Assembly (NCBI GenBank): GCA_020744425.1
Contig: JAGMUV010000055.1
Location: forward strand, 62,001-126,000
Source: Dactylonectria macrodidyma
Lineage: Eukaryota; Ascomycota; Sordariomycetes; Hypocreales; Nectriaceae
Length of the DNA: 64,000 nucleotides
Direction: 5' to 3'
How positions within the stretch are numbered: the stretch's first letter is position 1; every line of letters begins with the position of its first letter. Shown here in pieces: positions 43,620 through 54,366 of the stretch. The notes beneath the pieces are model-generated. The model made no database searches, was not told the DNA's origin, and saw only the letters and a list, made by a program, of their open reading frames with translations. The translations under genes and the position numbers were made by a program.

Positions 43620-43950
43620 CTAAATCTCGCGAACGTTGAGAACGCTGTCCGTGACAACGCCATCAACCCTCGCTGGCCTTCCTCGCCCCTGCATCTCAAC
43701 ATCGTCTATCCCCGCCGTGGCCATGGGCAAGTGTCCAAATAGCCCAAAGCCACCAAGCACGCCCGAGTTGTCATACGGCCCAAGGGGGGGCCACACCTCT
43801 TCGGTGGAGACCTCGGCCACCACGGAGGGGTCGACGCCGCCGAGGAGCTGCTGGTTTTGAAGCGTCTCGTTTGCGGATTGCGGCAGAGTCCATGAAAGCT
43901 GCGACGCGGCCTTGGTTGCTTGGGTGGCCACGTTGGAAACTCCAAAGGGC
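43620..43950 (-). pseudogene. Hypothetical coding-like fragment
   Basis: The minus-strand frame reads VATQATKAASQLSWTLPQSA, LLGGVDPSVVAEVSTEEVWP and GPYDNSGVLGGFGLFGHLP before a stop at 43620. Codon use is C/G-ending, so it could be the 3' exon of the adjacent transcription-factor gene or another gene piece. No intron joining the two was convincing. Confidence 0.3.
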
Positions 43951-43981
43951 TGGAAACGCTGAGTTTTGCAGCAAACCGCTG

Positions 43982-44515
43982 CTACTTAAGTCTGGCGATG
44001 CCTCTTGCGCCGATTTCCCCATTGACGGAACAGGCATGGCGGTTACTGTTGTTGCAGAGCGGCCCAAACGCGGCAAAGACATATAAAAAGTTCAACCATG
44101 TGCATACGAAGAGGGCGTCGCTATTATCATTGCCCATTGCATCTATTCCATTCCGAAACCCTTCCAGTGCCAGGGTATGGTGTTGTTTCCCGATCAAGAT
44201 GAGCTGTTGTCTGGCGGCAGAGTCCATGTATGCGAGACGCAGAGCCAGGCTTAGGATGCCATGCATGACGAATGGATGTCGGAATGCGATCTGCGGAAAT
44301 ACCTCTTGCCAGTAATGGTCCACGTCGGGAGAGTTTACAATGCTTAGGCTCGTCGACAGTGTCCAGTGGTGCAGTAGAGCTAGGTCATCGATAGTGAAGC
44401 ATGCCGACGGCTGGTTGGTCGAGGTGAGGCCAGGAATCGAGAGACGAGATGTACTTGGCAACCCGACACTATCGGAAGCCTGCGCGTTCGAGTCCTCGTT
44501 GGATTGAGCGGGGGA
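43982..44515 (-). pseudogene. Fungal-specific transcription-factor domain fragment (Zn2Cys6 type)
   Basis: The reading holds FTIDDLALLHHWTLSTSLSI, DVDHYWQEVFPQIAFRHPFV, MHGILSLALRLAY, QHHTLALEGFRNGID and FVCTWLNFLYVFAAFGPL. This is the order found in the C-terminal regulatory domain of Upc2-like Zn2Cys6 transcription factors. The zinc cluster itself is not seen upstream, where the sequence degenerates into GAACGA-rich repeats (44520-44585). Downstream homology ends at about 43985 with a stop. It is a piece of a transcription-factor gene, probably non-functional. Confidence 0.65.
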
Positions 44516-44519
44516 AAGA

Positions 44520-44585
44520 GTTACGATGAACGAAATACGAAATAAGAGGAACGAAATCAGTGGAACGAGAAACGAGGAACGGATC
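44520..44585. repeat. Imperfect GAACGAAA-type repeat
   Basis: Repeats of (G)AACGAAAT/ AACGAGAAACGAGG pattern, about six units, replace the expected 5' part of the transcription-factor gene. Confidence 0.45.
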
Positions 44586-44640
44586 GGGCAATCCCAAGTC
44601 CCGAGCCATCTTCTCGCTAGCTCAGCGCGGTGGCGACTGA

Positions 44641-45729
44641 TAGTAGTAGTAGTAGTAAATTTATTTAGCCCGGGAGAACGGATCTCATAGGGCCATGGAA
44701 CACGCTATGCTATTTACATTTCTGCCACTTCAGTCCTGACCACAAATAAAGCCCCACTTTCTCTCCCTGAATCGCTTTCTTCTGGCCTCGCTTGACTCTC
44801 TCTGACAGGCCTGCTTGAAGGCCAATTTCTCCAAGTGTTCAGCATCCTATCCTCAGCAGCTGAAGCATGGTCTGTCAAAATGAGGCTGCATGGTGTTAGT
44901 ATTGTGTCAGTGTTTCCTGGTTCCGGGGTTGTTAGTATGTCCCATTCTCCTACTTCACTCCCAGTCTTCCCGTCTTCATCGCAAATTTGATCGTTGCTCG
45001 CACCGCCTGTAGGTTAGGTGACCACTTCGGTCCGTCCAGTGCTGACTTTCCCCCCAAAAAGAATGAGAGGTTCCCCATCTCGCTTTGTCCGATTCGCCGC
45101 ATGCCTTCGCGTTGTGCATCCCACTTGCTGCAGCGAAAGAGAAAATGTTCCATCGTCTCGGTTGCCCGTCCGCAGTCACACAAGTCTGATTCCACCGCGC
45201 CGATCCTCGACAGGTAGCTGTTGATCCTCGCCATTCCCGTGCGTAACTGTGAAAGCGTGTCTGCTTCGCGCCTCTTCAGTCCGTCGTATAGCACCTTTGT
45301 GTGTTTTCCTGGCAGCGCTTTGTCCACCCTCTTGGAGAAGCCGCCCACTCTGTCCGGTTGCGCCTGGTGCTGTTGTAGCTGTGCTCTCGCCAGTCTTGTC
45401 CGCGTCGATCGAGCTTGGTATGGCGGCGTCTCTGCCGTACGTCCTGCTTCGGTTGCTCTCTGCGCCTGTCTCTTCGCCTTGGGTCCCAAGGGGAAGGCGT
45501 CGTCCCGGGACGGTACCCAGATCATTTTAACACTGTTGTTGCCTTTTCCCAGCCGTCGGATGTGGTTGTAGATTTCCCGTATGGCGCACTGTCCCGATTG
45601 TTGTCGCGGTCGCGCGATCGCCTTCAGAGCTGACTGGCCGCTTGACAGTATGGTGAGTTTTCGGTCCCGTAGTCCGTCAGGCATGCATCGCAATGCCATC
45701 GCTATCGCCAGGTTCAGGTTCAGGTTCAA
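44641..45729 (-). mobile_element. LINE-3: 5'-truncated Tad-like LINE with (TAC)n tail
   Basis: Only the last quarter of ORF2 and the 3' UTR remain. The 3' end on the minus strand is a short trinucleotide tail (TAG repeats on plus at 44641-44656). The 5' truncation lies inside RNase H at about 45729, next to three AACCTG-like units. The same family as LINE-1 (shared 3' UTR block and about 230 residues of alignment). Confidence 0.8.
44950..45729 (-). pseudogene. LINE-3 ORF2 C-terminal fragment
   Basis: Open frame from MALRCMPDGLRDRKLTILSS through YQARSTRTR, VGGFSKRVDKALPGKHTK and LSQLRTGMARINSYL to the zinc motif CDCGRATETMEHFLFRC, ending GRLGVK. It aligns with LINE-1 residue by residue. No reverse transcriptase is present. 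Confidence 0.8.
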
Positions 45730-45734
45730 TTCCT

Positions 45735-46000
45735 ACTCGGTTTTAGCCGCCATTCCACAGCAGCCATGCCCGGTAAGCGGGGTTTGGCTGACAGCCGAAG
45801 CGCCCCGAATGTTTGTCCGTGGCGCCCCACTTCGCCAACACCATCCGGCGTTTGGCCAGCTGCCCCAAACTTCCCGCTTTTTACTCCCAAACCTCTTCTC
45901 TACATCGGCCAGCCAGCCTCTATAGATAGCGGTTCGAAATGCTAATATACACATCGTTTTGGGCTCCAATGAGGCGAACTACATGCCTCGTGTATGGGTC
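45735..46000. other. Spacer between LINE fragments
   Basis: No feature recognised. It probably includes the 3' UTR of the next LINE fragment. Confidence 0.35.
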
Positions 46001-46019
46001 CTCCTACCTACAGTCTCCC

Positions 46020-46262
46020 CCCAGTGCTCGGCTTGGTCTGATTATGGACTGATCCTGAACTGCCCAAGGATCTGGGTTTGCTCCATGAACTTGACGACCT
46101 TTGCTGCTACTCTGCGCTCGCTCAATAATGCCCGGAGCCTTCGATGCCCTGGGAATTGGCCCAACTCCTTGTTTCGAAGTGCGGTGTGCTTCCTGCATTG
46201 AAGCAGGATGTGGGCTACTGTCAGAGGCCAAAAGCCACAAGAAGGGTCTATGGGGCACTAAC
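46020..46262 (-). pseudogene. LINE-4 C-terminal fragment
   Basis: The minus-strand frame reads CGFWPLTVAHILLQCRKHTA, LRNKELGQFPGHRRLRALLS and KVVKFMEQTQILGQF before a stop. This is the CCHC-containing C-terminal end seen in Tad-type LINE ORF2 proteins, but it differs from LINE-1 and LINE-3. It is cut off upstream near 46262. Confidence 0.6.
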
Positions 46263-46580
46263 TGCAGAAATCCACTGTCACACAGTGGCGGCCGCGCCTA
46301 ACAGCCACAAGGTCGCAGCTATGTCGCAGGTTTGCCACAGCTAGCTTTCAGCTAGCAAGTTGCTGAGGGAGTTATGGAACACGGGCTAAGCGCAACCGGC
46401 CGGATCCGAGAGCTCCGACCGGGTTACAAGAGACCCGGCCGGGCCGGAGTCTCAGGATTACGAAGACCAATCAAACTAGCTAGACCTAAGCAGCTAAGCT
46501 ACAGCTAGCTAGCTAGGGTATTGGAAGAAGGGATACTAGACCTGGCTATAAGAAGAGCTACTAGAGGGCGAAGGCAAAGG
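46263..46580. other. Spacer with CTAG-rich and CCGGCC-rich stretches
   Basis: A GC-rich part (about 46390-46450) is followed by repeated AGCTAGCTAGCTAGG (46500-46518). It may be the 3' UTR or tail of LINE-2. Confidence 0.35.
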
Positions 46581-46585
46581 GGGGG

Positions 46586-49500
46586 TCAGAGATCAATACA
46601 GTCACCAGCATCATTCCTACTAGCTAGCTGCTGTCTCGCAGCGTGTCTGCCCTCTTCACTCCCTTGTGTGTAACCAGCCCTGACAGCTACTGTTTGCCGT
46701 CCTTCGCCGCAGTCGCATCTAGGGTCTGTGATCCCTGGCACTCTTCGTTTGAAGAGAAAGTCGTTCATCCCAATCTTCTCCGTCCGGAGCTGGATGTAGA
46801 TTGCGCTATGCCTCTTGCTGAAGTGCTTGTGTGGCTGTAGTACTTTTGAGTTGGCTCCGGAGTGTGCCTGAAGGTTGTTCGGCCCCTGGTTTCCTGTCGC
46901 CACTGCGTCTTCCATCTGTCGTTGACAACTCTGCGCGACCACGTTTTCAATGTAGACTTCAATGAATACAGTACCGGGGGTTGCTGCGCCCTTGGTCCTG
47001 GTGGTCCTCTCTGTCTCCATCCCGTGGCTTCTTTTGCGGCACGATCGGCCGCTTCGTTGCCGTATATCCCCTTGTGGGCTGGGATCCATCGGATCCCGAC
47101 GGTCAAGCCTTGCGTTCGTAGTTCCTGTATTCGCTGCGTTATATCTTGGAGAAGGTATGACCCCGATTTGCCCCTGGGCCTCGCCACCGACCTAATTGCT
47201 GCTTGGTTGTCTGTGTAGATCAAGATTTTCTTTCTGATATTGCCTTGGCTTCTGTCTTCCTGGGCGATCTGGAGAGCCAGGGAGATCCCTTGGAGTTCGC
47301 CGGCGTACACTGTCGATACGGTGTCGTCGCCCATGTAGGCGCTCCTGCTTTGGCTGGTCGTCGTGCACACAGCCGCAGCGCCCACGTGTCCGTTGATGCC
47401 ACTTCCATCCGTATATATGTGTATGGCGTTTGGCTCATTGCTGATGCCGTACTGGTGTCTCGCTTGTGCCTTCTCGACGCTCTCTTCGATGAACGTTTTT
47501 GGGCCTATCCACCATGGTGGGACGACGCGCGGCGTGATTACTTCCATTTTCTCCATTTCGAACCCTTGTTCGTCCTGTATGGCTTTCTGTATTGCTCTGC
47601 GTGGGCTCATTTTTGTCTTTCCTCCTCCCAGACCATCTGCGCTGTGCTGGGATTCTTGTCCCCCAAAGCCGATTCTTCCCAGACAGTCAGCGTTGTGCTT
47701 CCAGATTTGATGTTCGATGGGCAGAAGATGTGTTTCGATATCCAGGGCGGGGGCTGACGTGGCTTTGAAGGCACCAGAAATCGCCCTGGCTGCCCGTGCC
47801 TGCAGACGTTGCAGTTGTGCCAGTGTCTTGCTTGTGTATGGCATGTTTCGCGTTCTCCAGTTTGAGTTTGACCACGCAGAGCATGCATATATGATCTGTG
47901 GCACCACCACCCCTCGGTAGATCTTCCTCATGTCTTGAAGGGTAAGGCCCCAGGTTGAGCTACCCAGGCTGCTTAGGGCTGAGATTGTTTTCGTCGCCTT
48001 CCTCCGTATTTCGTCTACGTGGGGCTTCCACTGCAGCGCAGAGTCCATGATGAGTCTTAGATATTTGCAGGTCGGCTTTGCCGGGATCTCGCCCCATGCC
48101 GTTTGCAGTGGGTGTTGAGTGTCTATTCTCGTGCGTGCCCTGGTGAAGTGTATGAGTTGGAATTTGCTGGGTGAGAAGACTGACGCATGGGTTTTCGCCC
48201 ACTGCTCGGCTATTTGGAGTGCTCCTTGAAGCTTGTTGCAAGTTTCCGTCGTCGTATCTCCCCATGTGAGGATCGCCACGTCGTCAATGAACCCAGTAGA
48301 GGTGGTGTCCTCTGCTAGGTTGCAGCTCTCGATGAGATCTGCGTTGTAAAAAATGTAGAGGATTTGTGAGAGCGGCGAGCCTTGTACTGTCCCGGCCGAG
48401 ATTCTGTGTCGCTCGGTTTTGAATCCATCGATCGAGATCCTGGTGTGTCGGACTTCAAGAAGACTCGATATCCACCGAACCGTCTTCTCATCAATTTTCC
48501 TCTTCCGTAGGTTGTGCAGGAGTCGCTTGTGTCATACGTTATTGAAGGCGCCGGAGGCGTCAAGTAATAACAGGCTGGCTATCTGCCCTCGGCCTCTGTT
48601 CCACGCTTCATAGATCTTGTCGATGATGTGATGCACGGCGTGCTCGGTGGATCTCATCTTCCTACCTCCAATGCGGGTTGAGGGGAGCAGGTTATGTGTC
48701 TCCGCCACATAGCTCAGGCGGCGTGCTATTATAGCATCCATGATCTTGCCTACGGTGTTCAACAACCCTATCGGCCGGTAAGACCCTAGGAATGGTGTAG
48801 TTGTCCTTTCCCTGCTTCCTCAGTACAACTGTTGTCGATTCCCTGAAGTGTTGTGGGCAGTAACCGAGATTGAGGCTCTGATTGAAAATCGCCGACAAGT
48901 GAGGCTTAATCCATGTCGTTGCTAGTTGCAATGCTTTGTTCGGGATACCATCAGGGCCGGGGGCCTTGAATGGCGAGGCTTCTTGTATGGTTCTCTCCAC
49001 CTCTTGTTCTGTGATGGGCGGCATCGTTATCCGGTCCGGGTAAGTACGCGTCTTCGATGTCGCCAATCTCTGCTTCTGGCGGGGAGGGAAAAAATGCCTT
49101 CTTGAATATCTCTGCCTTTTCCGCTGGGTCTGAGACCATTTGAGAGGTGTCTGGGTGCTCTAGTGTAGGTGTTACCTCTGGTGCCTGAGTGGTTCTGTTT
49201 CTAGCCCATTTTGCCATTCTCCAGAGAGCCTCTGGTGACTCTGAAGCTCTCTCAACATTCTCTCGATGCGCTCTTCTCAGTGCCTTCCTTGATTACCCTG
49301 CCTTTGTGATTTCTGGCCGCTCGGTATGCCTCCCATGTTTCTTCCGTGTGGTAGAGATTGTGGAGTCGTCTGAGGCACTTGGTCTCTTCCAGCACTCGCA
49401 CTGCACTCCTCATCCCAGCCGCGTCTGGATTTAGGTGACCATGTCCTTTGGGGCACTGCTGTCTCTATCGCACTCTTCAGTGCTGCAACTATTTCCCCCA

Positions 49501-50417
49501 CGTACCGATCAAGCGCACTTCGGGTTCTCGGTCTTCGCTGCGGCGGCAGCTTGTCCAGGACCGCAGACCTGAATCTCTTCTCATCTACCGATTTCCAGTT
49601 TCTGTTGGGCTCTCTGCTGAGCTGCTTGACTGACACGTCGAGGGAAGTGGACGATCGGCAAGTGGTCTGAGTCGTGATCGAGACTACGGTCTGCTTCGCA
49701 TCTGATGACCCGATCGACCAGGCCGAGGGTGACCAGGCAGAGATCGATCGTTGTCTGCCTACTGCCTTCTTCGTACGTGATAGTGCCTGGCGCCAGAGTG
49801 TTTGTGAGGTTATAGTCTTCCATAATCTCGACGAGATCTTCTGCCTCTGCCTCTGTTCTAGGGACATGGGAGCCCCCCCACAACTCATGGTGGAGATTGA
49901 AGTCTCCAATTAGTATTTGCTCTGCTTGCCGAGCCGAGTCGAGTACCCTTCGCAGTTGGGGTAGTACGCTTCGCCTGTTTTCTGCCGTTTGGTCGGGGTT
50001 GTAAATGTTGTGTATCTTGATCTCTCTTGTCTCGTCTCCTTGTCCTAAGGTTATCGTTACTGTGCAAAGATCCCGATTGTGCGGCTCATATTGCCACTTT
50101 GAATGATCGAGACGCTTGTTTATATACAGGCACACCCTTGCTGGGCCTTCGCCTTCATCTTGGGGGTAGCATAGATGAAACCGGTCTTTTGCCGGATGGT
50201 GTGTGGTGCCTATGAAAGAATTCGCCCATGGTTCTTAGATGGCTAGGATGTCGAACTCCATTACCTTAGGACCCGTAAAAGGGTAGCCATAACGATGTCC
50301 TTTGATTTCCTTACGTTGTACTGTAGTATTGAAAGTGGTTTCACGTGGCTCATTCACGGTTGTCGACGTCCATGTTGTCCGCTTGGTAGGTGCCGTGTAG
50401 TCGTGCCGAGTTTGCAA
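46586..50417 (-). pseudogene. LINE-2 ORF2 (endonuclease, RT, RNase H), multiple breaks
   Basis: Endonuclease: MEFDILAI, then TAA at 50237-50235 where Q is expected, followed by EPW, LIGDFNLHHELWGG and SDHLPIVHF. A frameshift near 49640 and another near 49040 lead into the RT (FKAPGPDGIPNKAL). A frameshift near 48788 precedes IGLLNTVGKIMDAI. A TGA near 48533 follows FNN V. The RT continues with AGTVQGSPLSQILYIFYNAD and the FIDD box. RNase H keeps its catalytic residues: YTDGSGINGH, YAGELQG, YTDNQAAI and PAHKGIYGNEAADRAAKEA. A last frameshift lies near 46770 before CDCGEGRQTV. The element is inactive but retains most domains. Confidence 0.8.
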
Positions 50418-52053
50418 GGGCTTCCAGTGCCCTTCTAGATGGCGTTATGACCCTTTGGGGCCGTTGACTACCCGTGTTGACTGTGATTTCGTTCTCCACA
50501 TTGTTCAGGGAGGCTGCGTTGCTTCCGGGGTTGGCTCTCTTTTGGCCTCTCTTCGTCGGTGATCTGCTTCTTCCTTGGCGATTCTGCTGAATGCGACTAG
50601 GTGCAAGAGATGGTGCTCCCTCCCGGATGGTTCGTCCGATCGGTTCTTCCTGAGTTCTCACAGTTGAGCTCGCCTGACTGATTGCCATGTTACTTTGTGG
50701 CACCAGGTGGTATCTAGGGCGTGCGGCGTAGGCGGATTTAACCTTGGCCATTTCATCTTTCCTGGTTGCACATTGGTTGTTCCATGCCTCATGTTCGCCT
50801 TTACAGTTGGCGCACTTTCTAGGCACGTTCTTATTAGACTTGACAGGGCATTCGCGGGACGCGTGTTCTTGAGCGCAGTAGCCGCATCTCGCTGTTGCCT
50901 TGCACTGGGTTCCTATGTGGCCGTATGCTTGGCAATTGAAGCATTGCCTCAGTCGACACGACCTGTCATACAGCTCGCACTGAAAGACTTCGCCGTGCCA
51001 GATCAGACCCTCGTCAATGATCTTGTTGGCATCCTGGGGTCTGGTGAATTCAATGATGATCGAGGAAGCATTCTTTGCCGCAGATGTCCTCGTGAGCCAG
51101 CCAATGTATTTTATCCCGGCGCTCGGGATGAAAGGTCTGTTTTCCTGCAGGATGTTGTCTCTGGTGTCCTCGAATTGGCTCATATCCATCGAAATGCTCC
51201 GGATGCCATGTACGAGAACTCCGTATGTTGGGATGCGCACGGTGGCTCCATTACCAAGCCGATGCTCCCAGTCCTCAGCAAATTGCCTCAGTACCTCCAT
51301 ATCAGAGGTCGTAGCCGTCCTGATGCTAAGGTCGCCGCTTTTGAGCTGGTTAGTTGAGACCGTTCTGATCTTCTCTATGTGTTCGTTTTCGCTCTGTTCT
51401 ATAGCACGGTCTACGTGTGCTTTCAGACTACGAGGGTTCATCGCCCGTAGGCTGGCTATGGTAAGCGGGTTCCGAATGTTCACTATGATCTCACGGAGCA
51501 CTTGCGCAGGCGGTGCCTTGTGGTGGTTCAGCGGGTTATGCATGCTTGTAGCTAGCCCATTTCCAGCCGCCACAGATGCATAAGTCCGTAGCGGGCTCGG
51601 TCGGTTGTGCTGGTCTGTGTTCCTGATCTCTCTCACCATTGTCATGACTGTTCGGCTGATATCGGTCGATTCTCTGGCTGCCGCCTTCGTCTCGTTTTGT
51701 GCTTCGCGACTCTCGCGTATTCCTTCCAATGTTTGCTGGCCCGTGTTCGCTGCCTGTTTTAGTTCCGTCTTGATGTCGTTGAGAGCCTGCATCGTGCTTT
51801 CCGCCGCGATCTTCGATTCAGTTCTTGCCATCTGTAGTGCGTCATGTACAGTGCCGAGGTCTGGGATGTTGTGAATCTTATTGACGAGGGATAGTGCGCC
51901 CATGGCCATGATCTTGGCTAGGTCATGGGGAACAGGTTGGTCTTTCGCGCGTTCGATGCACAGGAGGGCGTCCCTGAGGTATTTGCCAAGTTGCGTGGCG
52001 TGCTCGCGGAATTCGGCGGGCCATGCCACCTCTTGGGGCCACGAGGTCGCCAT
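50350..52053 (-). CDS. LINE-2 ORF1 (gag-like, zinc knuckles)
   Basis: Intact 567-codon frame from ATG 52053 (the open frame extends a little further upstream from a GTG). A helical, probably coiled-coil N-terminal half (about residues 20-150) is followed by a basic middle. Three CCHC-type knuckles lie near residues 370-430: CFNCQAYGHIGTQC, CGYCAQEHASREC and CANCKGEHEAWNNQC. ORF1 proteins of this clade bind element RNA. It survives while ORF2 has decayed. Ser/Arg-rich C-terminal region. Confidence 0.8.
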   Translation of the reverse strand: MATSWPQEVAWPAEFREHATQLGKYLRDALLCIERAKDQPVPHDLAKIMAMGALSLVNKIHNIPDLGTVHDALQMARTESKIAAESTMQALNDIKTELKQAANTGQQTLEGIRESREAQNETKAAARESTDISRTVMTMVREIRNTDQHNRPSPLRTYASVAAGNGLATSMHNPLNHHKAPPAQVLREIIVNIRNPLTIASLRAMNPRSLKAHVDRAIEQSENEHIEKIRTVSTNQLKSGDLSIRTATTSDMEVLRQFAEDWEHRLGNGATVRIPTYGVLVHGIRSISMDMSQFEDTRDNILQENRPFIPSAGIKYIGWLTRTSAAKNASSIIIEFTRPQDANKIIDEGLIWHGEVFQCELYDRSCRLRQCFNCQAYGHIGTQCKATARCGYCAQEHASRECPVKSNKNVPRKCANCKGEHEAWNNQCATRKDEMAKVKSAYAARPRYHLVPQSNMAISQASSTVRTQEEPIGRTIREGAPSLAPSRIQQNRQGRSRSPTKRGQKRANPGSNAASLNNVENEITVNTGSQRPQRVITPSRRALEALANSARLHGTYQADNMDVDNRE

Positions 52054-52359
52054 ACTTGTCTGGAATCGCACTGGGCGATGCGATAGATTGCAGGCTATTC
52101 AATTGACCCGTTGAAGAGGCGTATAGGGTGCTGTTTGCGGCTGTTGTTTCAAAAATTCGTTCTCGCTGTTGTGAAAAGTTTTTGCATCATCCTGTCAAGC
52201 TCCGGAGACCTTCGCTTACTGTTGGAGGATATCAAGGGCAAGGATCACAACCATTGTGAATAGCTTCACGGTCAGCGTGAACGCTACACCATCACTAACG
52301 ACAGGCAACAGCCTGGTGCCTATGAGATCGGCAGACTGAACACAGGTATAAGAGACCGA

Positions 52360-52690
52360 CTTTCGTCGCTCCTTTTAGATAGGGGGAGCTCAGGCTTTTA
52401 GTCCTCAATCTACACTGATCTTTTGTTCAATGTCTGCATTTGTGTAATTATCGGTGCTAGGTTGACACTGTTGAAATGAGCATGTTGTGTTGATTGAAGG
52501 AGAAGAAAAACTAGCGCTAACAAGCGGAAGCTATTGACAAGAAGACATCCACATCCCCACCACCAATGGATCGGAATAGCCATTGATCCGTTAAACAACG
52601 GATCTCAACAGACACATCCCACCCAATTGCCAAGTTTTGGTCTCAGGCCCTCTCACAAGAACCACGTGATCCGCGCGTCTGTTCGCTTAG
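52360..52690. other. Spacer
   Basis: No feature recognised between the LINE-2 5' side and the palindrome-rich region. Confidence 0.4.
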
Positions 52691-52696
52691 TGAGTG

Positions 52697-52747
52697 GGTC
52701 TGAGTGCCTGAGGTAAAGTCTAGACTTTACCTCAGCAAGCTCAGACC
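52697..52747. repeat. Long palindrome at left end of repeat region
   Basis: A perfect 28-bp palindrome (52708-52735) with arms CTGAGGTAAAGTCT is flanked by imperfect outer arms GGTCTGAG...CTCAGACC, for about 51 bp in all. It looks like two copies of the terminal motif of the surrounding element placed head to head. Confidence 0.85.
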
Positions 52748-54126
52748 ATTTGCTCGTGCCAAGGCAACGGACGGGACTATACCTAATCTGTAAAGTCATG
52801 TGCACGCTATACCTAATCGGTTTACCTCAGCAGCGCTCAGGCCATTTTGTGGTCGTGCCAAGGCAACGGACCGCACTAAACCTAATCGGTAAGGTCCTCG
52901 ACCAAATGGCCTGAGTGCCGTGTCACGGATTTTGAGCCTGAGTCAAGCTATTTCGCCCAAAACAGAAGGCCATCTTAAAAGCCATTTTCATTCATAACCA
53001 CACATCATGCAGTCGATTGAATGGAATTATTCGACTCGCCTACTGCTGTTCTACAATTGATTGAATTTTGGGCCATGTCAGCCGAAAATCAGCGTCACCA
53101 GAGTGCACGTGTTGAATCCGTTCCCGTCTGCACCCCGCCCAGTCCGCAGCGCACTGCTGTTTAAACGCAACCAAAGCACGTCGTCAAAGGGTTAGAGGCC
53201 GCTACAACACAACAGACACGCGAATCCCGACACAGAAGAGTGTTCGTACGATATCTGATGGCATTTCGCTAGCCTTGGACAATATTTTTCTACGTTCCTT
53301 TGGCCTTGGTGATGGAGACGGTGGATGAATGACGATTTTTGCGCGGTTCTGTTCACGACATATTAGCGTTTTTTACAAGACACAGCTATGGCGTTTTAAA
53401 AAGAATTAATTTATAGATAGACTATACCTTGATACACAATTGATTGAAGTTTGGAGCAAATGTAACGTGTTTTGATGTGGTTATTGATGAATATAAAAAA
53501 TAGCGATATTGAAGAATCACGAAAAATACATACAAATTGTCGAGTAGTCAGTGTGCTGGGCTGACAGGATCCTCAGACCATTTACTCGAGTTACCTCAGT
53601 GCCTCAGGCCACACTGTTCCGGTGGCGGCTATGCGCGCTTACCAAAGCACGCTAACCCGAACGGGTAACACCTACACAGAGGGCCTGAGTCCAATTTGGA
53701 AAATTTTTGGTGACGTTGTTGCTCGGTTTGACACGCCGTATTTTCTCTTTTATTATGAAAAATCTTAAAGGTTTTACTTCAGAATTGTGGATAAAGATAA
53801 TGGATTTATTGCTACCCTTTTTCTTCTCGAAATACCTTAAAATGGGGGTGTGGCAGTTTCCCAAATTTGGTCAGTTTATCGATTTCGCGAATTTTGGGTG
53901 GAAACATCTTGTATCGAACGACAACGCCACCAAAAATCTGCCAAAATGGACTCAGGCCCTCTGGAGAGGTCTTGCCCTTTTGGGTAAGAGGCGCCTTGGC
54001 GCCTGAGGCAGAGGGCCTGAGAAACTGAGGTAATACTCGAGGAGTTGTAAAAGTAACGTGATCGTTGGCGCTAGTCCTAATATCGCTAGACTCCTCTTGT
54101 AAAATGGTCTGAGCTTGCTGAGGTAA
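52727..54126. mobile_element. Candidate 1.4-kb non-autonomous element with 25-bp TIRs
   Basis: Perfect inverted repeats of 25 bp lie at 52727-52751 and 54102-54126 (TTACCTCAGCAAGCTCAGAC inward). Variants of GGYCTGAG...CTGAGGTAA recur inside near 52820, 52900, 53573-53610, 53690, 53950 and 54015, in both directions. No ORF of note and no flanking duplication were seen. The interior is AT-rich. It does not resemble a family I recognise. Confidence 0.55.
53677..53963. mobile_element. MITE-like inverted-repeat element nested in 52.7-54.1 kb
   Basis: Arms of about 48 bp (53677-53724 and 53916-53963), starting CAGAGGGCCTGAGTCCA, match with about six mismatches, leaving about 190 bp of AT-rich interior. 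A short frame crosses it but is not gene-like. No target duplication was found. Confidence 0.6.
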
Positions 54127-54129
54127 CCC

Positions 54130-54366
54130 GAGATCACGTTACAGTAAAAACGAAACGGGAAGGCTTGGCGTCAGATTTGTAGTCGGACAACCCCCTGTCG
54201 GTTCCCGGGGTAGTAGTCCCCTTCACCTCTCGCTTCGCTTTCAGTTCCGGGGCATTTCTCGAATATCCAACTCATGCCCTACCATCATATACCGTGATAG
54301 ATGAGAAACTGAAAGAGTCGTTTCCATCATTGCATAGATCTCCAGGAATAGAGACCTTGCCTACTA
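54130..54366. other. Spacer before the piggyBac-like nest
   Basis: No gene recognised. It ends at the AT dinucleotide flanking PB-old. Confidence 0.4.

Larger units (their letters stand above)
46480..52350 (-). mobile_element. LINE-2: nearly full-length Tad-like LINE, decayed
   Basis: Contains ORF1 (gag-like, 52053-50350) and ORF2 (50417-46586) overlapping slightly on the minus strand, in the order expected for Tad-clade LINEs. ORF2 has one early nonsense codon, another in the RT domain and about five frameshifts. The end coordinates are approximate because no target duplication was found. Confidence 0.75.
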
